From the NCBI GenBank assembly GCA_903902515.1, contig CAIUVD010000097.1, forward strand, positions 1-39,436: DNA of 39,436 nt, written 5' to 3'. Below the pieces are notes generated by a model. The model searched no databases. It was not told where the DNA came from and saw nothing but the letters and a program-made list of their open reading frames with translations. The position numbers and the translations under genes are program-made. The stretch's first letter is position 1; each line of letters opens with the position of its first letter. Source of the DNA: an uncultured Planctomycetota bacterium (GTDB taxonomy: Bacteria; Planctomycetota; UBA11346). Of the stretch, positions 8,166 through 15,885 are shown piece by piece.

Positions 8166-10397
8166 ATGATTCCCATTGCGGTCGTATTCAGTGCGGCTAT
8201 GGCCGGGGCCTCCCTCGTCCTTGGTGTGGTGGTGCTCATGCTGGGCAATGCCCAGGACCGCCGCCGCCTGGGCTGGCCATTCGCCCTGCTCAGCCTGACG
8301 CAAGCCGCATTCGCGCTCAATCATGTGGTCCGCAACGCCTGTCCGGACCTCACCACCGGCGATGTGGTCATGCGCCTGCAAGGGTTCTTCTCGTGTGCCG
8401 TCGCCCTGAGCTGCCTGCTGGTCTACCGACGGTTGCTGTCGGTGAGCGGCTATCGCTTCGACGCCGTCCTCGCCCTCGTCCTTGCCGGTTTCGGACTGTT
8501 TTCCCTGGCCAGTCCCGCTGGATTCTCGCTCGTCAGTGTCACCAGCATTGGTCACATCCCAGCCGGCTACTGGGGACCGCTGACGGTCCTGCAGGGCGAC
8601 CCGGATCCCCTGCAAGCCTGGTCCTCGCTCTGCTTCCTGGTCGTGGTTTTGCGCCTCGCCTGGATCGCCCGTCAAGGCCGTCACCTATCTGACCGGATCC
8701 AACAGGTCGTCTTGCTCGTCCCCGTGGCCATCCTCATTTTCGTCATCATCTTCGGCTTCGGCCTGGTGCGCGGCTGGTGGTCCGGCATCCCACTGGGTGA
8801 ATATGGCCTGGCGACCCTGTACGGGGCCCTGGCCCTCGCGTTCTATCGCCGTTCCCGCGAAGTTCACCTGGACCTCGCCCGTCACCAGCAACAGATCGCC
8901 GCGGTCCTGGAGCACGGGATCGGCTTCGCGGGGTTGCTCGATCCCGATGGCCGCATCGTCTTGGCCAACCGCACCGCGCTGAACTTCGCCGGGGTCACGG
9001 CCGCCGCGGTGACAGGTCAGTATTTCCCGGACACGCCCTGGTGGTCCCATAGCCCTAGCGACCGGGCTCGACTGAACCAGGCGCTCGCCACCGCCCGGGC
9101 CGGCACGCCCGACCGCTTCCTGGCGACCCATCCCAAGCCCGATGGCGGCACCATCGACGTGGATTTCTGCGTGACCCCCTACCGCACCGCGGGCGGCACG
9201 GTCACCTATCTGATCATCGAGGGACGCGACATCAGTGAATTGCGCCGACTCGACCTACAAATGCGCGAACGCGGCAAACTCGAGGCGATCGGCCAGCTTG
9301 CCGGCGGAATCGCCCACGATTTCAATAACATCCTCGCCGGGGTCATGGGTGCGGCCGAACTCGCCCGGCTGCGCTGTACCCAGACCGAAATTCGAGGACG
9401 GCTCGATACCATCATTAGCGCCGCGGCCAAGGCCGGCGATCTAACCCGCCGACTGCTCGCCTTCGCTCGCCAAGGCAGGGTCCAGCAGGTGCCCCTGCAC
9501 GCCAATGCGGTGGCCGTCGAATCGATCGAACTGTTTCGGCGCTCTGGGGGCCCCGGGCTGCACATCACCAGCGCCCTGGGCGCCGATCCCGATGCGATCC
9601 TCGGCGATCCAGCTGAACTCCAGTCAGCGCTGCTCAACCTGTGCTGTAATGCCCGCGATGCCCTCGCCCCAGGGGGCGAGGTCCGGGTATCCACCGGCAA
9701 CCACCGACTCGACGCCACGACCCCGGATGCCTCAGGTCATCCACTCGCACCGGGTGATTACGTCTGCTTTGACATCATCGACACCGGCAGCGGCATCCCG
9801 CCCGAGATCCTGCACCGCATCTTCGAACCGTTCTTCACCTCCAAACCGGTGGGCAAGGGCACCGGGCTTGGCTTGCCCTCAGCCCTGGGCACGGCCCATA
9901 CCCATGGGGGCGGCCTGCTCCTGCGCACGGCACCCGGCCTCGGCACGACGGTCTCGCTCCTCATCCCGGTGACCGTCGGAACCTGCGCCCCCACTCCTGT
10001 ACCGCTTCCCGTCGGCAATGCCCATGGTGCGCTGCTGGTGTTGGTCGATGATGAACCCGCCATCCTTGAAATGGCCCGCGAACTGTTGACCGACCTCGGT
10101 TTTCAGGTCGAAGCCCATCAAGATGCGCTGAGCGCCCGGGACCGGCTGCGAGATCCCGCGGGGGTGCGGTGCGTGATGCTCGACCTGGCCATGCCCGGCC
10201 TCGATGGGAGGGCGCTCTACCGCCAGGTGCGCGAAGTGAACCCGGCCCTGCCGGTAATCATTTCCTCGGGCCATGCCGGCGGCGGAGCCAACGACTTCGC
10301 CGACGACCACTGCCTCGCCTTCCTGGCCAAGCCGTGGCGCCTCGCCGACCTCCAGGCCACCCTGGTCAAGCTTGGCATCCTGGTGCCCGGGACATGA
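8166..10397 (+). CDS. Membrane hybrid sensor histidine kinase with PAS and C-terminal receiver domain
   Basis: The N-terminal part (to about residue 205) has six or so hydrophobic segments, followed by a PAS-like domain ([28 protein letters not shown] ... [10 protein letters not shown]). The phospho-acceptor box is [15 protein letters not shown], encoded near 9295-9330. The ATPase shows the N box [13 protein letters not shown]1 [10 protein letters not shown] box FEPFFTSKP and G2 GKGTGLGL. The C-terminal receiver has [10 protein letters not shown], the phosphorylatable Asp in [14 protein letters not shown] and FLAKPW. No DNA-binding output domain is present, so the partner response regulator is elsewhere. 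The frame opens at GTG 8067 with further ATGs at 8133 and 8166. I prefer 8166 because the first helix begins there, but no start has a clear ribosome site. The stimulus is unknown. Confidence 0.92.
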   Translation: MIPIAVVFSAAMAGASLVLGVVVLMLGNAQDRRRLGWPFALLSLTQAAFALNHVVRNACPDLTTGDVVMRLQGFFSCAVALSCLLVYRRLLSVSGYRFDAVLALVLAGFGLFSLASPAGFSLVSVTSIGHIPAGYWGPLTVLQGDPDPLQAWSSLCFLVVVLRLAWIARQGRHLSDRIQQVVLLVPVAILIFVIIFGFGLVRGWWSGIPLGEYGLATLYGALALAFYRRSREVHLDLARHQQQIAAVLEHGIGFAGLLDPDGRIVLANRTALNFAGVTAAAVTGQYFPDTPWWSHSPSDRARLNQALATARAGTPDRFLATHPKPDGGTIDVDFCVTPYRTAGGTVTYLIIEGRDISELRRLDLQMRERGKLEAIGQLAGGIAHDFNNILAGVMGAAELARLRCTQTEIRGRLDTIISAAAKAGDLTRRLLAFARQGRVQQVPLHANAVAVESIELFRRSGGPGLHITSALGADPDAILGDPAELQSALLNLCCNARDALAPGGEVRVSTGNHRLDATTPDASGHPLAPGDYVCFDIIDTGSGIPPEILHRIFEPFFTSKPVGKGTGLGLPSALGTAHTHGGGLLLRTAPGLGTTVSLLIPVTVGTCAPTPVPLPVGNAHGALLVLVDDEPAILEMARELLTDLGFQVEAHQDALSARDRLRDPAGVRCVMLDLAMPGLDGRALYRQVREVNPALPVIISSGHAGGGANDFADDHCLAFLAKPWRLADLQATLVKLGILVPGT

Positions 10398-10453
10398 CCG
10401 GCTCGCGCCAGCCAAACGAATAGGATTGGGCCCGGTCCCTTTTGGCCTGGGTC

Positions 10454-10480
10454 GTACATCTCGGCCCGGATCGAGAGTAC
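10454..10480 (+). terminator. Hairpin after the histidine kinase gene
   Basis: GTAC-A-TCTCG and CGAGAGTAC form a 9-pair stem with one bulged A around an 8-base loop, 57 bases after the kinase stop. No U tract follows, so it may be a processing or Rho-associated structure rather than an intrinsic terminator. Downstream, GGGGACAGGCACTTTCAG (10507-10524) resembles the motif at 7957-7975. Confidence 0.4.
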
Positions 10481-10605
10481 TGGATGGACACATGGGACGA
10501 GACACAGGGGACAGGCACTTTCAGGATGCCCCTACGAGCGGGCGAGACGCCCTCGATCCCGGCGGGCCAAGGGGGATCACCATGACCACCTACTTTACTT
10601 CCTGT

Positions 10606-10627
10606 AATTTCTGTATATAGAGAAATT
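10606..10627. promoter_or_regulatory. Palindromic operator overlapping the start of the GbsR-type regulator gene
   Basis: A 22-base near-perfect palindrome with arms AATTTCT and AGAAATT around GTATATAG (one mismatched pair) ends one base before the ATG at 10629. Its 18-base core (10608-10625) matches the palindrome at 11638-11655. It contains TATATA, which could serve as a -10 box, so a bound regulator would block its own promoter. Autoregulation is an inference from position and symmetry. Confidence 0.65.
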
Positions 10628-10628
10628 C

Positions 10629-11159
10629 ATGAACAAGCTGTCCCCCGCCGGCCAACGCTTCGTCCTCCACTGGGGGGAGATGGGCACCCGATGGGGCATT
10701 AATCGCACCGTCGCCCAGATCCACGCGGTGCTGATGATCTCTGACCGACCTCTGGCCGCCGATGAATTATGCGAGCGACTGGAGGTCGCCCGCTCCAACG
10801 TGTCCAACAGCCTGAAGGAACTCCAAGGCTGGGGTGTAGTCCGCATGGTGCACGTCCACGGCGATCGGCGGGATCACTTTGAATCCCTCAAGGATGTCTG
10901 GGCGATGTTCCGGGCCATCGCCCAGGAACGGAAGAAGCGGGAATTCGACCCGACCATGGCCATGCTCACGGAATGTCTGGCCGAAGCTGATCCTCGAACC
11001 GAGCCCGCCCTGGTCGCACGCCTCCAAGATCTTCATGGATTCTTCGTTACCGTGACGACGTGGTACGACCACCTATTCCGTCTGCCCACCGGCATGTTGG
11101 TCGGGGTCATGCGCCTGGGGGATCGGTTGAAAAATATGGTCTCCGGTGAAGGGAAATAA
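10629..11159 (+). CDS. GbsR/MarR-type winged-helix transcriptional regulator
   Basis: The 176-residue protein starts LSPAGQRFVLHWGEMGTRWGINRTVAQIHAVLMISDRPL. It then shows the helix-turn-helix LAADELCERLEVARSNVSNSLKELQGWGVV and the wing VRMVHVHGDRRDHFE, which is the pattern of the GbsR branch of MarR-like regulators. The C-terminal half is helical and probably dimerises. The ATG is the only possible start, since an in-frame stop precedes it at 10605. It lacks a good ribosome site because the palindrome occupies that position, so the mRNA may be leaderless. The next two genes lie on the same strand, and the second operator at 11638 indicates that it also controls the DUF2071-like gene. The ligand is not known. 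Confidence 0.88.
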   Translation: MNKLSPAGQRFVLHWGEMGTRWGINRTVAQIHAVLMISDRPLAADELCERLEVARSNVSNSLKELQGWGVVRMVHVHGDRRDHFESLKDVWAMFRAIAQERKKREFDPTMAMLTECLAEADPRTEPALVARLQDLHGFFVTVTTWYDHLFRLPTGMLVGVMRLGDRLKNMVSGEGK

Positions 11160-11166
11160 GCCCATC

Positions 11167-11622
11167 ATGCGCCTGATCGCCTTCGGCCTGATGGCTGGCG
11201 CCCTCTGGTCACTGATTCCTGGCTCAGACATGATCCACAAGCCCATTGACCTGCTTCCCGTGGCGATTGCCGGTGGTTTGACCGGCGTGGCCATGACCTT
11301 CGCGGTGGTCGGCCTCTTCCGTTGGTGTGGCCGTGGAATGCTACCGGTCTTCGGGGCGACGATGGTGAGTCCGTCACTCGGCGGATCGCTCTTCGGATTG
11401 ATGATCGGATGCACGCCGTGGCTCAGTCAGGATTTCACCATTTCCAAAGTGCTGGACCATCACTTCAGCTCCATCTTTACGATCTATTACGACGGGTACT
11501 GGGCCTTCTTGGCGTGGCTCGTGCCGCCCTTGGCCTTCCTGACCAATTTGCTGTTGCGCCGCCTGGTGACTGATCAGGCACCTCGTCGACTGATGTCCGA
11601 TTGCTCTGGCCAACGCGCCTAA
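11167..11622 (+). CDS. Small integral membrane protein of unknown function
   Basis: This protein of about 151 residues has four hydrophobic segments (LIAFGLMAGALWSLIPG, LLPVAIAGGLTGVAMTFAVVGLF, SPSLGGSLFGLMIG, GYWAFLAWLVPPLAFLTNLLL) and short polar ends. I do not recognise the family. The frame can begin at GTG 11146, overlapping the regulator gene, or at ATG 11167. AGGGA at 11150-11154 favours 11167, though the spacing is long. Being 7 bases past the regulator stop, it is very likely co-transcribed with it and falls under the operator at 10606. Confidence 0.7.
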   Translation: MRLIAFGLMAGALWSLIPGSDMIHKPIDLLPVAIAGGLTGVAMTFAVVGLFRWCGRGMLPVFGATMVSPSLGGSLFGLMIGCTPWLSQDFTISKVLDHHFSSIFTIYYDGYWAFLAWLVPPLAFLTNLLLRRLVTDQAPRRLMSDCSGQRA

Positions 11623-11637
11623 TTTTTTGCCGATTTA

Positions 11638-11655
11638 TTTCTGTAGATACAGAAA
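11638..11655. promoter_or_regulatory. Second GbsR-type operator: TTTCTGTA-N2-TACAGAAA
   Basis: This is a perfect 8-2-8 palindrome (TTTCTGTA GA TACAGAAA) 12 bases before the start of the DUF2071-like gene. It differs from the core of the palindrome at 10608-10625 in only two positions. Two copies within 1 kb, both upstream of genes of the same cluster, support a binding site for the GbsR-type regulator. Confidence 0.7.
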
Positions 11656-11667
11656 GGACAGATTTTC

Positions 11668-12441
11668 ATGAATGAAACCCCGCAGCCATTACGCGTCTAC
11701 GATCCCATGGCGGATCGCTGGTGGGAGGTCCCCGCGGTTCCGATCACGCGCTTGGATGCCGACGTGGCCGAGCGTTGGTTCATCAACGTCGCCGTGCCGC
11801 CGGAACTCTTCCCCGATCTGGTACCCTTGCCGTTCCTCACGCCGGATCTGCGCGATGGGAAGGTGGTAGTGAGCCTGTGCCGGATTCGCATGCGCCACGC
11901 GGCACCCGCGTGGGCACCCCTGACCATGGGCCCGGCCAGCGATAACGCGGCCCTGCGGGTAGGGTGCGTCGATAGCCGCGATGGAAGTCCGGCGGTCTGG
12001 GTCGATACGCGCATGACCACCCACATCCTGGGCCGGATCCTCCACACCCTGGGGTTTCCCCCGGTAGAGGTCGGGCTTCAAATCACCACCGGGATTGCCA
12101 ACGAACACTTCCACCTGGAAGGGCTCGATCAGCGCATCACCTGTACCGTGTGCCCGCGCCAAGGTCAGCCTCCGCCACGGTTGTTTTCCAGTGGCGACGA
12201 TCTGACCACCTGGGTCACCGCCGGAGTCCGCAGTTATGCCGCCACTGCCGATCCCCAGCGTTTCCGAGTCGTGGATTTGGAAAAGGGCAGCCCGAATGCA
12301 TTTCAGGTCCTTGATGGCTGGGCCGGCGAACTGCACACCCCCTGGGGCACGTGGCCCACGGACGGCGTCTACCGCACCGTGGATGGGCATTATCAATGGC
12401 GCGTCCTGCAATTCGTCGATCGCACCGGAACTTTACTATGA
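11668..12441 (+). CDS. DUF2071 / acetoacetate-decarboxylase-fold-like protein
   Basis: The 257-residue protein has no signal or membrane segment. The segments ERWFINVAVPPELFPDLVPLPF, DGKVVVSLCRIRMRHAAPAW and GYRTVDGHYQWRVLQF-like C-terminal strands resemble DUF2071 (YqjF-like) proteins, whose fold is related to acetoacetate decarboxylase. I cannot confirm this or name a substrate. AAGGA (11654-11658) lies 9 bases before the ATG. The operator at 11638-11655 sits directly in front, so expression should follow the GbsR-type regulator. The stop overlaps the start of a 37-codon ORF (ATGA at 12438). Confidence 0.6.
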   Translation: MNETPQPLRVYDPMADRWWEVPAVPITRLDADVAERWFINVAVPPELFPDLVPLPFLTPDLRDGKVVVSLCRIRMRHAAPAWAPLTMGPASDNAALRVGCVDSRDGSPAVWVDTRMTTHILGRILHTLGFPPVEVGLQITTGIANEHFHLEGLDQRITCTVCPRQGQPPPRLFSSGDDLTTWVTAGVRSYAATADPQRFRVVDLEKGSPNAFQVLDGWAGELHTPWGTWPTDGVYRTVDGHYQWRVLQFVDRTGTLL

Positions 12442-12551
12442 CCGACCAACCGAAAAGCAGGGGCTCATCAAGGGGCAAGACTGGCTCGCTGCGGGCCAGG
12501 ACGGTGGTGAATCTGCGCTTTACCGCGTTTTTTTCCTACCGGTTGACATGA
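12438..12551 (+). CDS. Short translationally coupled ORF (37 residues), doubtful
   Basis: An ATG overlapping the previous stop (ATGA) opens a basic 37-codon frame beginning MTDQPKSRGSSRGKTG and ending in FTAFFSYRLT. The overlap suggests coupling, but there is no recognisable family, and it could be the remnant of a frameshifted gene. Confidence 0.22.
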   Translation: MTDQPKSRGSSRGKTGSLRARTVVNLRFTAFFSYRLT

Positions 12552-12762
12552 CTTCCTTGGACCCCGCGCCACTGGCGTGCTCGAAACCATTGATTTCCGC
12601 ATGCGCGCCAGCGGCGCGCGGTCCCGGGGACGGCACCCGAGGATGTCCGCTTCACGTCTCTGTCGGCCGAACTCAAGCCCGCAGACCATCAACCCACATC
12701 CCCAAACCGATTTCCCCAGGAAAGGGGTGTGGGAAATCCACCTGCGAGACCAAGCTGAAACC
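12552..12762. other. Non-coding stretch without recognised content
   Basis: The space between the DUF2071-like gene and the exported protein (321 bases counting the doubtful small ORF) shows no convincing gene. The frame of the next gene is open from 12577, but the residues added there are Arg/Ser-rich and look like random high-GC translation. Confidence 0.4.
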
Positions 12763-13464
12763 ATGTCCCCCCACCACTGGATCGTGACGCTCATCGTCGG
12801 AACCCTGGCGCTTCCTGGTGCCGAAGCACCTCGACTGCTTACCCCGGGTGACTACTGGGCCGATGACCTGGCAGCAGACACGGCAGGGCAATGGCTGGCG
12901 CTGATGCCCGGTCATGGAGCGGCGGATCGCCTGACCGATGTCACGGTACGCGTACGACGACACCCCCGGGCAGCGGGCGATGACCCAGACCTCGATAGGG
13001 CCTCAGTACTGGTGGAGGGACCACGGGGCGCGCCACGGTTTTTGGTCCGGGGTCTGCAGGGACTTCAGCCGGGGAAGACTCTTCGGCTGGCCCTCGAGTA
13101 CCGCCTCACGGTCGACTGCCCCCTGACCGTCCGCCATCCCATGGCGACGATGCCATGGTTGCTGACGCTCCATATCCTCCCTGCCGAGGGCGATCTCCAG
13201 GATCACCAAGTCGTGGCGGTGGTCCAGCATGGCGCGCGCTCCGCCACCCTCGGACCATTTCCGTGGTGGCCAGACCGCACGGGCCTGCGAGACCCGACGG
13301 TGGAGTGGGTGGGCGACTTGGACGGCGACGGCTCGGTGGATATGCTGATCGACTTCACCGACGGGGAAAAGGGCGAAGCCTGTCCGACGTTGTGGATGGG
13401 ATCCACCGATCCGTTGGCCCCCTTGCTACGCCCCGTGGCGGCGTTTTTCCAGCACGGCTGCTGA
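12763..13464 (+). CDS. Exported hypothetical protein with a DxDGDGxxD calcium-type loop
   Basis: The 233-residue protein begins with a signal peptide (WIVTLIVGTLALPGAEA). The mature part is beta-rich, with a charged segment VTVRVRRHPRAAGDDPDLDRASV. Near the C-terminus is VGDLDGDGSVDMLIDF, the acidic loop seen in dockerin, FG-GAP and EF-hand-like calcium sites. I do not recognise the overall family. The start at 12763 is chosen because the signal peptide begins there; the upstream open frame lacks coding character. A role at the cell surface or in the periplasm is likely. Confidence 0.6.
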   Translation: MSPHHWIVTLIVGTLALPGAEAPRLLTPGDYWADDLAADTAGQWLALMPGHGAADRLTDVTVRVRRHPRAAGDDPDLDRASVLVEGPRGAPRFLVRGLQGLQPGKTLRLALEYRLTVDCPLTVRHPMATMPWLLTLHILPAEGDLQDHQVVAVVQHGARSATLGPFPWWPDRTGLRDPTVEWVGDLDGDGSVDMLIDFTDGEKGEACPTLWMGSTDPLAPLLRPVAAFFQHGC

Positions 13465-13781
13465 GGCAGGGACCACCAAGCGGGGGACCGAAGTAAACCA
13501 AGGTTCATAAAGGGGCTCATCCAGCCCGCTTACCTTCGTCATTGAGCCTACCCACTCCGTCGCCGTCCGTGGAATCCCTTCGATACCTCCAGAAAAGGTA
13601 TCGAAATCGGCACTTTGGACATGGATAGAGAAGCTCCGAAAGCCAGGCTCTTTATCAAGAAAAAGACCTGATCTCCATTTCGCGAGGCCCTGGTATTGAT
13701 CGCCGATACGCCCAAGAAGTGGCCCCCTGAACCCGCACGACCTGCGGAATGCTGATCAGCACCATGGCAACGGAGATCCTC
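13465..13781. other. Intergenic region with a perfect inverted repeat
   Basis: No gene is seen here. The main structure is TTCGATACCT (13579-13588) and its exact complement AGGTATCGAA (13596-13605) around a 7-base loop, about 175 bases before the aldo/keto reductase start. There is no U tract, so an operator is as likely as an RNA hairpin. GGAG (13772-13775) serves the next gene. Confidence 0.6.
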
Positions 13782-14762
13782 ATGCGTTACGTTTCCCTTC
13801 CCCGCACGTCGCTCACGGTGTCTGCCGTATGCCTTGGCGTCGGTAGCCATGGGGTGATCAGTACCGAGCCGGAAGCCTTTTCGGTCTTTGACCGGTTTCT
13901 CGAACTTGGCGGCAATTTCTTCGAAACCGCCCGGGTCTACTCGGACTGGGTTCCCGGTGAACGGGGCCGAAGCGAGCGGATTCTGGGCGACTGGATAGCG
14001 GCCCGGAAGAACCGTGATCGCCTCGTCTTGGCGACCAAGGGTGGCCATCGCCTCATCGGAATCCCCGATGCGTCCCCCCAACCACGACTCTCCGCCGTGG
14101 AATTACGAACCGATCTGATGGCAAGCGCGGCGGCCCTGCGCACCGAGACCATCGACCTGTACTATCTGCACCGCGATGACGACACGATCCCGGTGGGCGA
14201 GATCGTCGATACCCTGGAGCAATTCGTCGCCGAGGGACGGATCCGCGCCTATGGCTGCTCAAACTGGAGCCCCGAGCGCATCGAACTCGCCATGCAGTAC
14301 GCGGCAGCACATCACCGCACGGGCTTCGTCGCCAACCAAATGGAATGGCATCTTGCCGTACGCCACGCGGGCCCGATGCCGGACCCAACCATGCGAAGCC
14401 ACACGGATGAAGCCGCCCGCGTCATGTTGAAACACCAGATCACCGCCATACCGGAGACCACCCAGGCGGACGGATTCTTCTCGATGCTCATGGCCGGAGG
14501 TGCGGCCCGGGAAGCGGCATTAAACACCAGATTTTCCACGCCCCACAACATGGCCCTGTTCGACGACCTCACGGCCATCGCCGCAAAGCACGATGTCCCG
14601 CTGGAGGCCCTCGTCCTCGGTTTCTTCGCGCTTTATCCCGGCACCGTCATTCCCCAGGTCGATCCACATACGCTCGACCACCTGAATGCGACCCTGCGGG
14701 CGATCACCACACCGCTCAGCGCCGCCTGCTTGCGCGACCTATCCCAGGCCGTGGCGCGGTGA
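13782..14762 (+). CDS. Aldo/keto reductase with Glu in place of the catalytic Asp
   Basis: This 326-residue (beta/alpha)8 oxidoreductase would use NADPH to reduce an aldehyde or ketone, or run in reverse on a sugar alcohol. The tetrad is visible as Y53 (ARVYSDW), K86 (VLATKGGH) and H130 (LYYLHRDD). The first position is E48 in NFFETARVY, where the family normally has Asp. The substrate-side motifs YGCSNWSPERIELA and VANQMEWHL are typical. GGAG lies 6 bases before the ATG at 13782, so the longer frame from 13749 is rejected. A second, distantly related reductase follows 170 bases downstream. In this context it may act on sugars or sugar lactones. Confidence 0.88.
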   Translation: MRYVSLPRTSLTVSAVCLGVGSHGVISTEPEAFSVFDRFLELGGNFFETARVYSDWVPGERGRSERILGDWIAARKNRDRLVLATKGGHRLIGIPDASPQPRLSAVELRTDLMASAAALRTETIDLYYLHRDDDTIPVGEIVDTLEQFVAEGRIRAYGCSNWSPERIELAMQYAAAHHRTGFVANQMEWHLAVRHAGPMPDPTMRSHTDEAARVMLKHQITAIPETTQADGFFSMLMAGGAAREAALNTRFSTPHNMALFDDLTAIAAKHDVPLEALVLGFFALYPGTVIPQVDPHTLDHLNATLRAITTPLSAACLRDLSQAVAR

Positions 14763-14822
14763 CCATTGCCCGATCATGGGGAAGGATGGACACTCGGGGA
14801 CGACAACCGAACCGCATAGAGA

Positions 14823-14854
14823 CACACACCCGCCGCCTCGTGGGTATGTCTATT
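14823..14854 (+). repeat. Bipartite motif shared with the 7980-8011 scar
   Basis: CACACACCC (14823-14831) and ATGTCTATT (14846-14854) are separated by 14 bases. The same two blocks occur with exactly the same spacing at 7980-7988 and 8003-8011, while the bases between them differ. T-rich sequence follows in both places. Within this copy, AGACA...ACCC can pair with GGGTATGTCT. It could be an IS end or a protein-binding site. Confidence 0.5.
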
Positions 14855-14881
14855 GTTTTTGCAGTCTCTACAAAATAATAA

Positions 14882-14911
14882 TTGATTTTTTACGATGTTT
14901 TGCAATAACAT
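14882..14911 (+). promoter_or_regulatory. Candidate promoter of the second aldo/keto reductase
   Basis: TTGATT (14882-14887) and TAACAT (14906-14911) are separated by 18 bases in an AT-rich segment directly upstream of the gene. The match is moderate. GAGGAA (14924-14929) follows as ribosome site. Confidence 0.4.
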
Positions 14912-14932
14912 AACCACACTCACGAGGAATAC

Positions 14933-15820
14933 ATGCCGAATATTTTCCCTACCCACTACTCCTCCTGCCGACTCGGCTATGGCTGCATGCGCATTGCCGA
15001 CGATCGCACCAAGGGCCGCCAGGCGGTGATCGCGGCCTATGAGTCGGGCTACCGGCTCTTTGATCACGCCGACATTTATGGCGGTGGCGCCTGCGAGAGC
15101 CTCTTCGGCGACATCCTCCGCGAGGTCTCGGGCATGCGTGAGGCGATCGTCATTCAGGACAAGGTCGGCATCCGTCCCGCCGGGTCCGGGCGGACCTGCC
15201 AGTATGATTTTTCCCGCGAGTACCTGACCACCGCTATTGATGGCTGCCTGCGTCGTCTGGGCGTCGAGCACATCGATCTCCTCCTGCTGCATCGCATCGA
15301 CCTCCTTGCCGATCCCGTCGTCGTCGGCGAGGTCTTCGCCGCCGCCCATGCGGCTGGCAAGGTCGCCTCCTTCGGGGTCTCCAATGCCAGCCCTGCGCAG
15401 GTGCGTATGTTCGCTGCCCATGTTGGCTTCCCACTGCTTGCCAACCAAGTGGAAATCAACCTCGACCGCATCGACGCCGTGATCGACGGCACCCTCGATC
15501 AATGCCTTGAACTGGACATCAGCCCCCAGGCCTGGTGCCCGATCGGCGGCATTGGTTACCCGGCCTGGGGCCACAACGCATCCCCAGCCCAATGGAAACT
15601 GGTGGAGGCCGAACTTGATCGTCAGGCTGCGACCTACGCCACGGATCGCGTGGGCATTAATCTTGCCTGGCTGTTAAAGCACCCGGCGAAGATCATGCCG
15701 CTTATCGGCAGCACCACTCCCGAACGCATCCGCTCGTCCCTCGATGCCGTCAACATTCCCTATAGCCGAAATGACTGGTACGCCTTGAACGAGGCACGTC
15801 GGGGGATCCGTCTCCCGTAA
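14933..15820 (+). CDS. Aldo/keto reductase, YdhF-like
   Basis: This 295-residue aldo/keto reductase has an intact tetrad: D44 (LFDHADIYG), Y49, K77 (IQDKVGIRP) and H120 (LLLLHRID). The sequences CRLGYGCMRI near the start, VASFGVSNASPAQV and the C-terminal LIGSTTPERIRSSL (NADPH-phosphate binding region) are typical of the YdhF-type branch of cytosolic oxidoreductases. GAGGAA is placed 3 bases before the ATG. It follows a first reductase on the same strand but has its own AT-rich upstream region, so it is probably transcribed separately. A strong hairpin follows its stop. The substrate is unknown. Confidence 0.9.
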   Translation: MPNIFPTHYSSCRLGYGCMRIADDRTKGRQAVIAAYESGYRLFDHADIYGGGACESLFGDILREVSGMREAIVIQDKVGIRPAGSGRTCQYDFSREYLTTAIDGCLRRLGVEHIDLLLLHRIDLLADPVVVGEVFAAAHAAGKVASFGVSNASPAQVRMFAAHVGFPLLANQVEINLDRIDAVIDGTLDQCLELDISPQAWCPIGGIGYPAWGHNASPAQWKLVEAELDRQAATYATDRVGINLAWLLKHPAKIMPLIGSTTPERIRSSLDAVNIPYSRNDWYALNEARRGIRLP

Positions 15821-15830
15821 GGCGCGTCCA

Positions 15831-15880
15831 TCACGGGGTCACCCCACGTGGCCATTGGCACCGGTGGCGCGACCCCGTGA
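15831..15880. terminator. Bidirectional hairpin between convergent genes
   Basis: TCACGGGGTC (15831-15840) pairs perfectly with GACCCCGTGA (15871-15880). The enclosed 30 bases can form an inner stem (GCCA / TGGC). It lies between the stops of the aldo/keto reductase (+) and the VHL-like gene (-), and is followed on the plus strand by an A-rich run. It probably ends transcription from both sides. Confidence 0.65.
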
Positions 15881-15885
15881 TAAAC

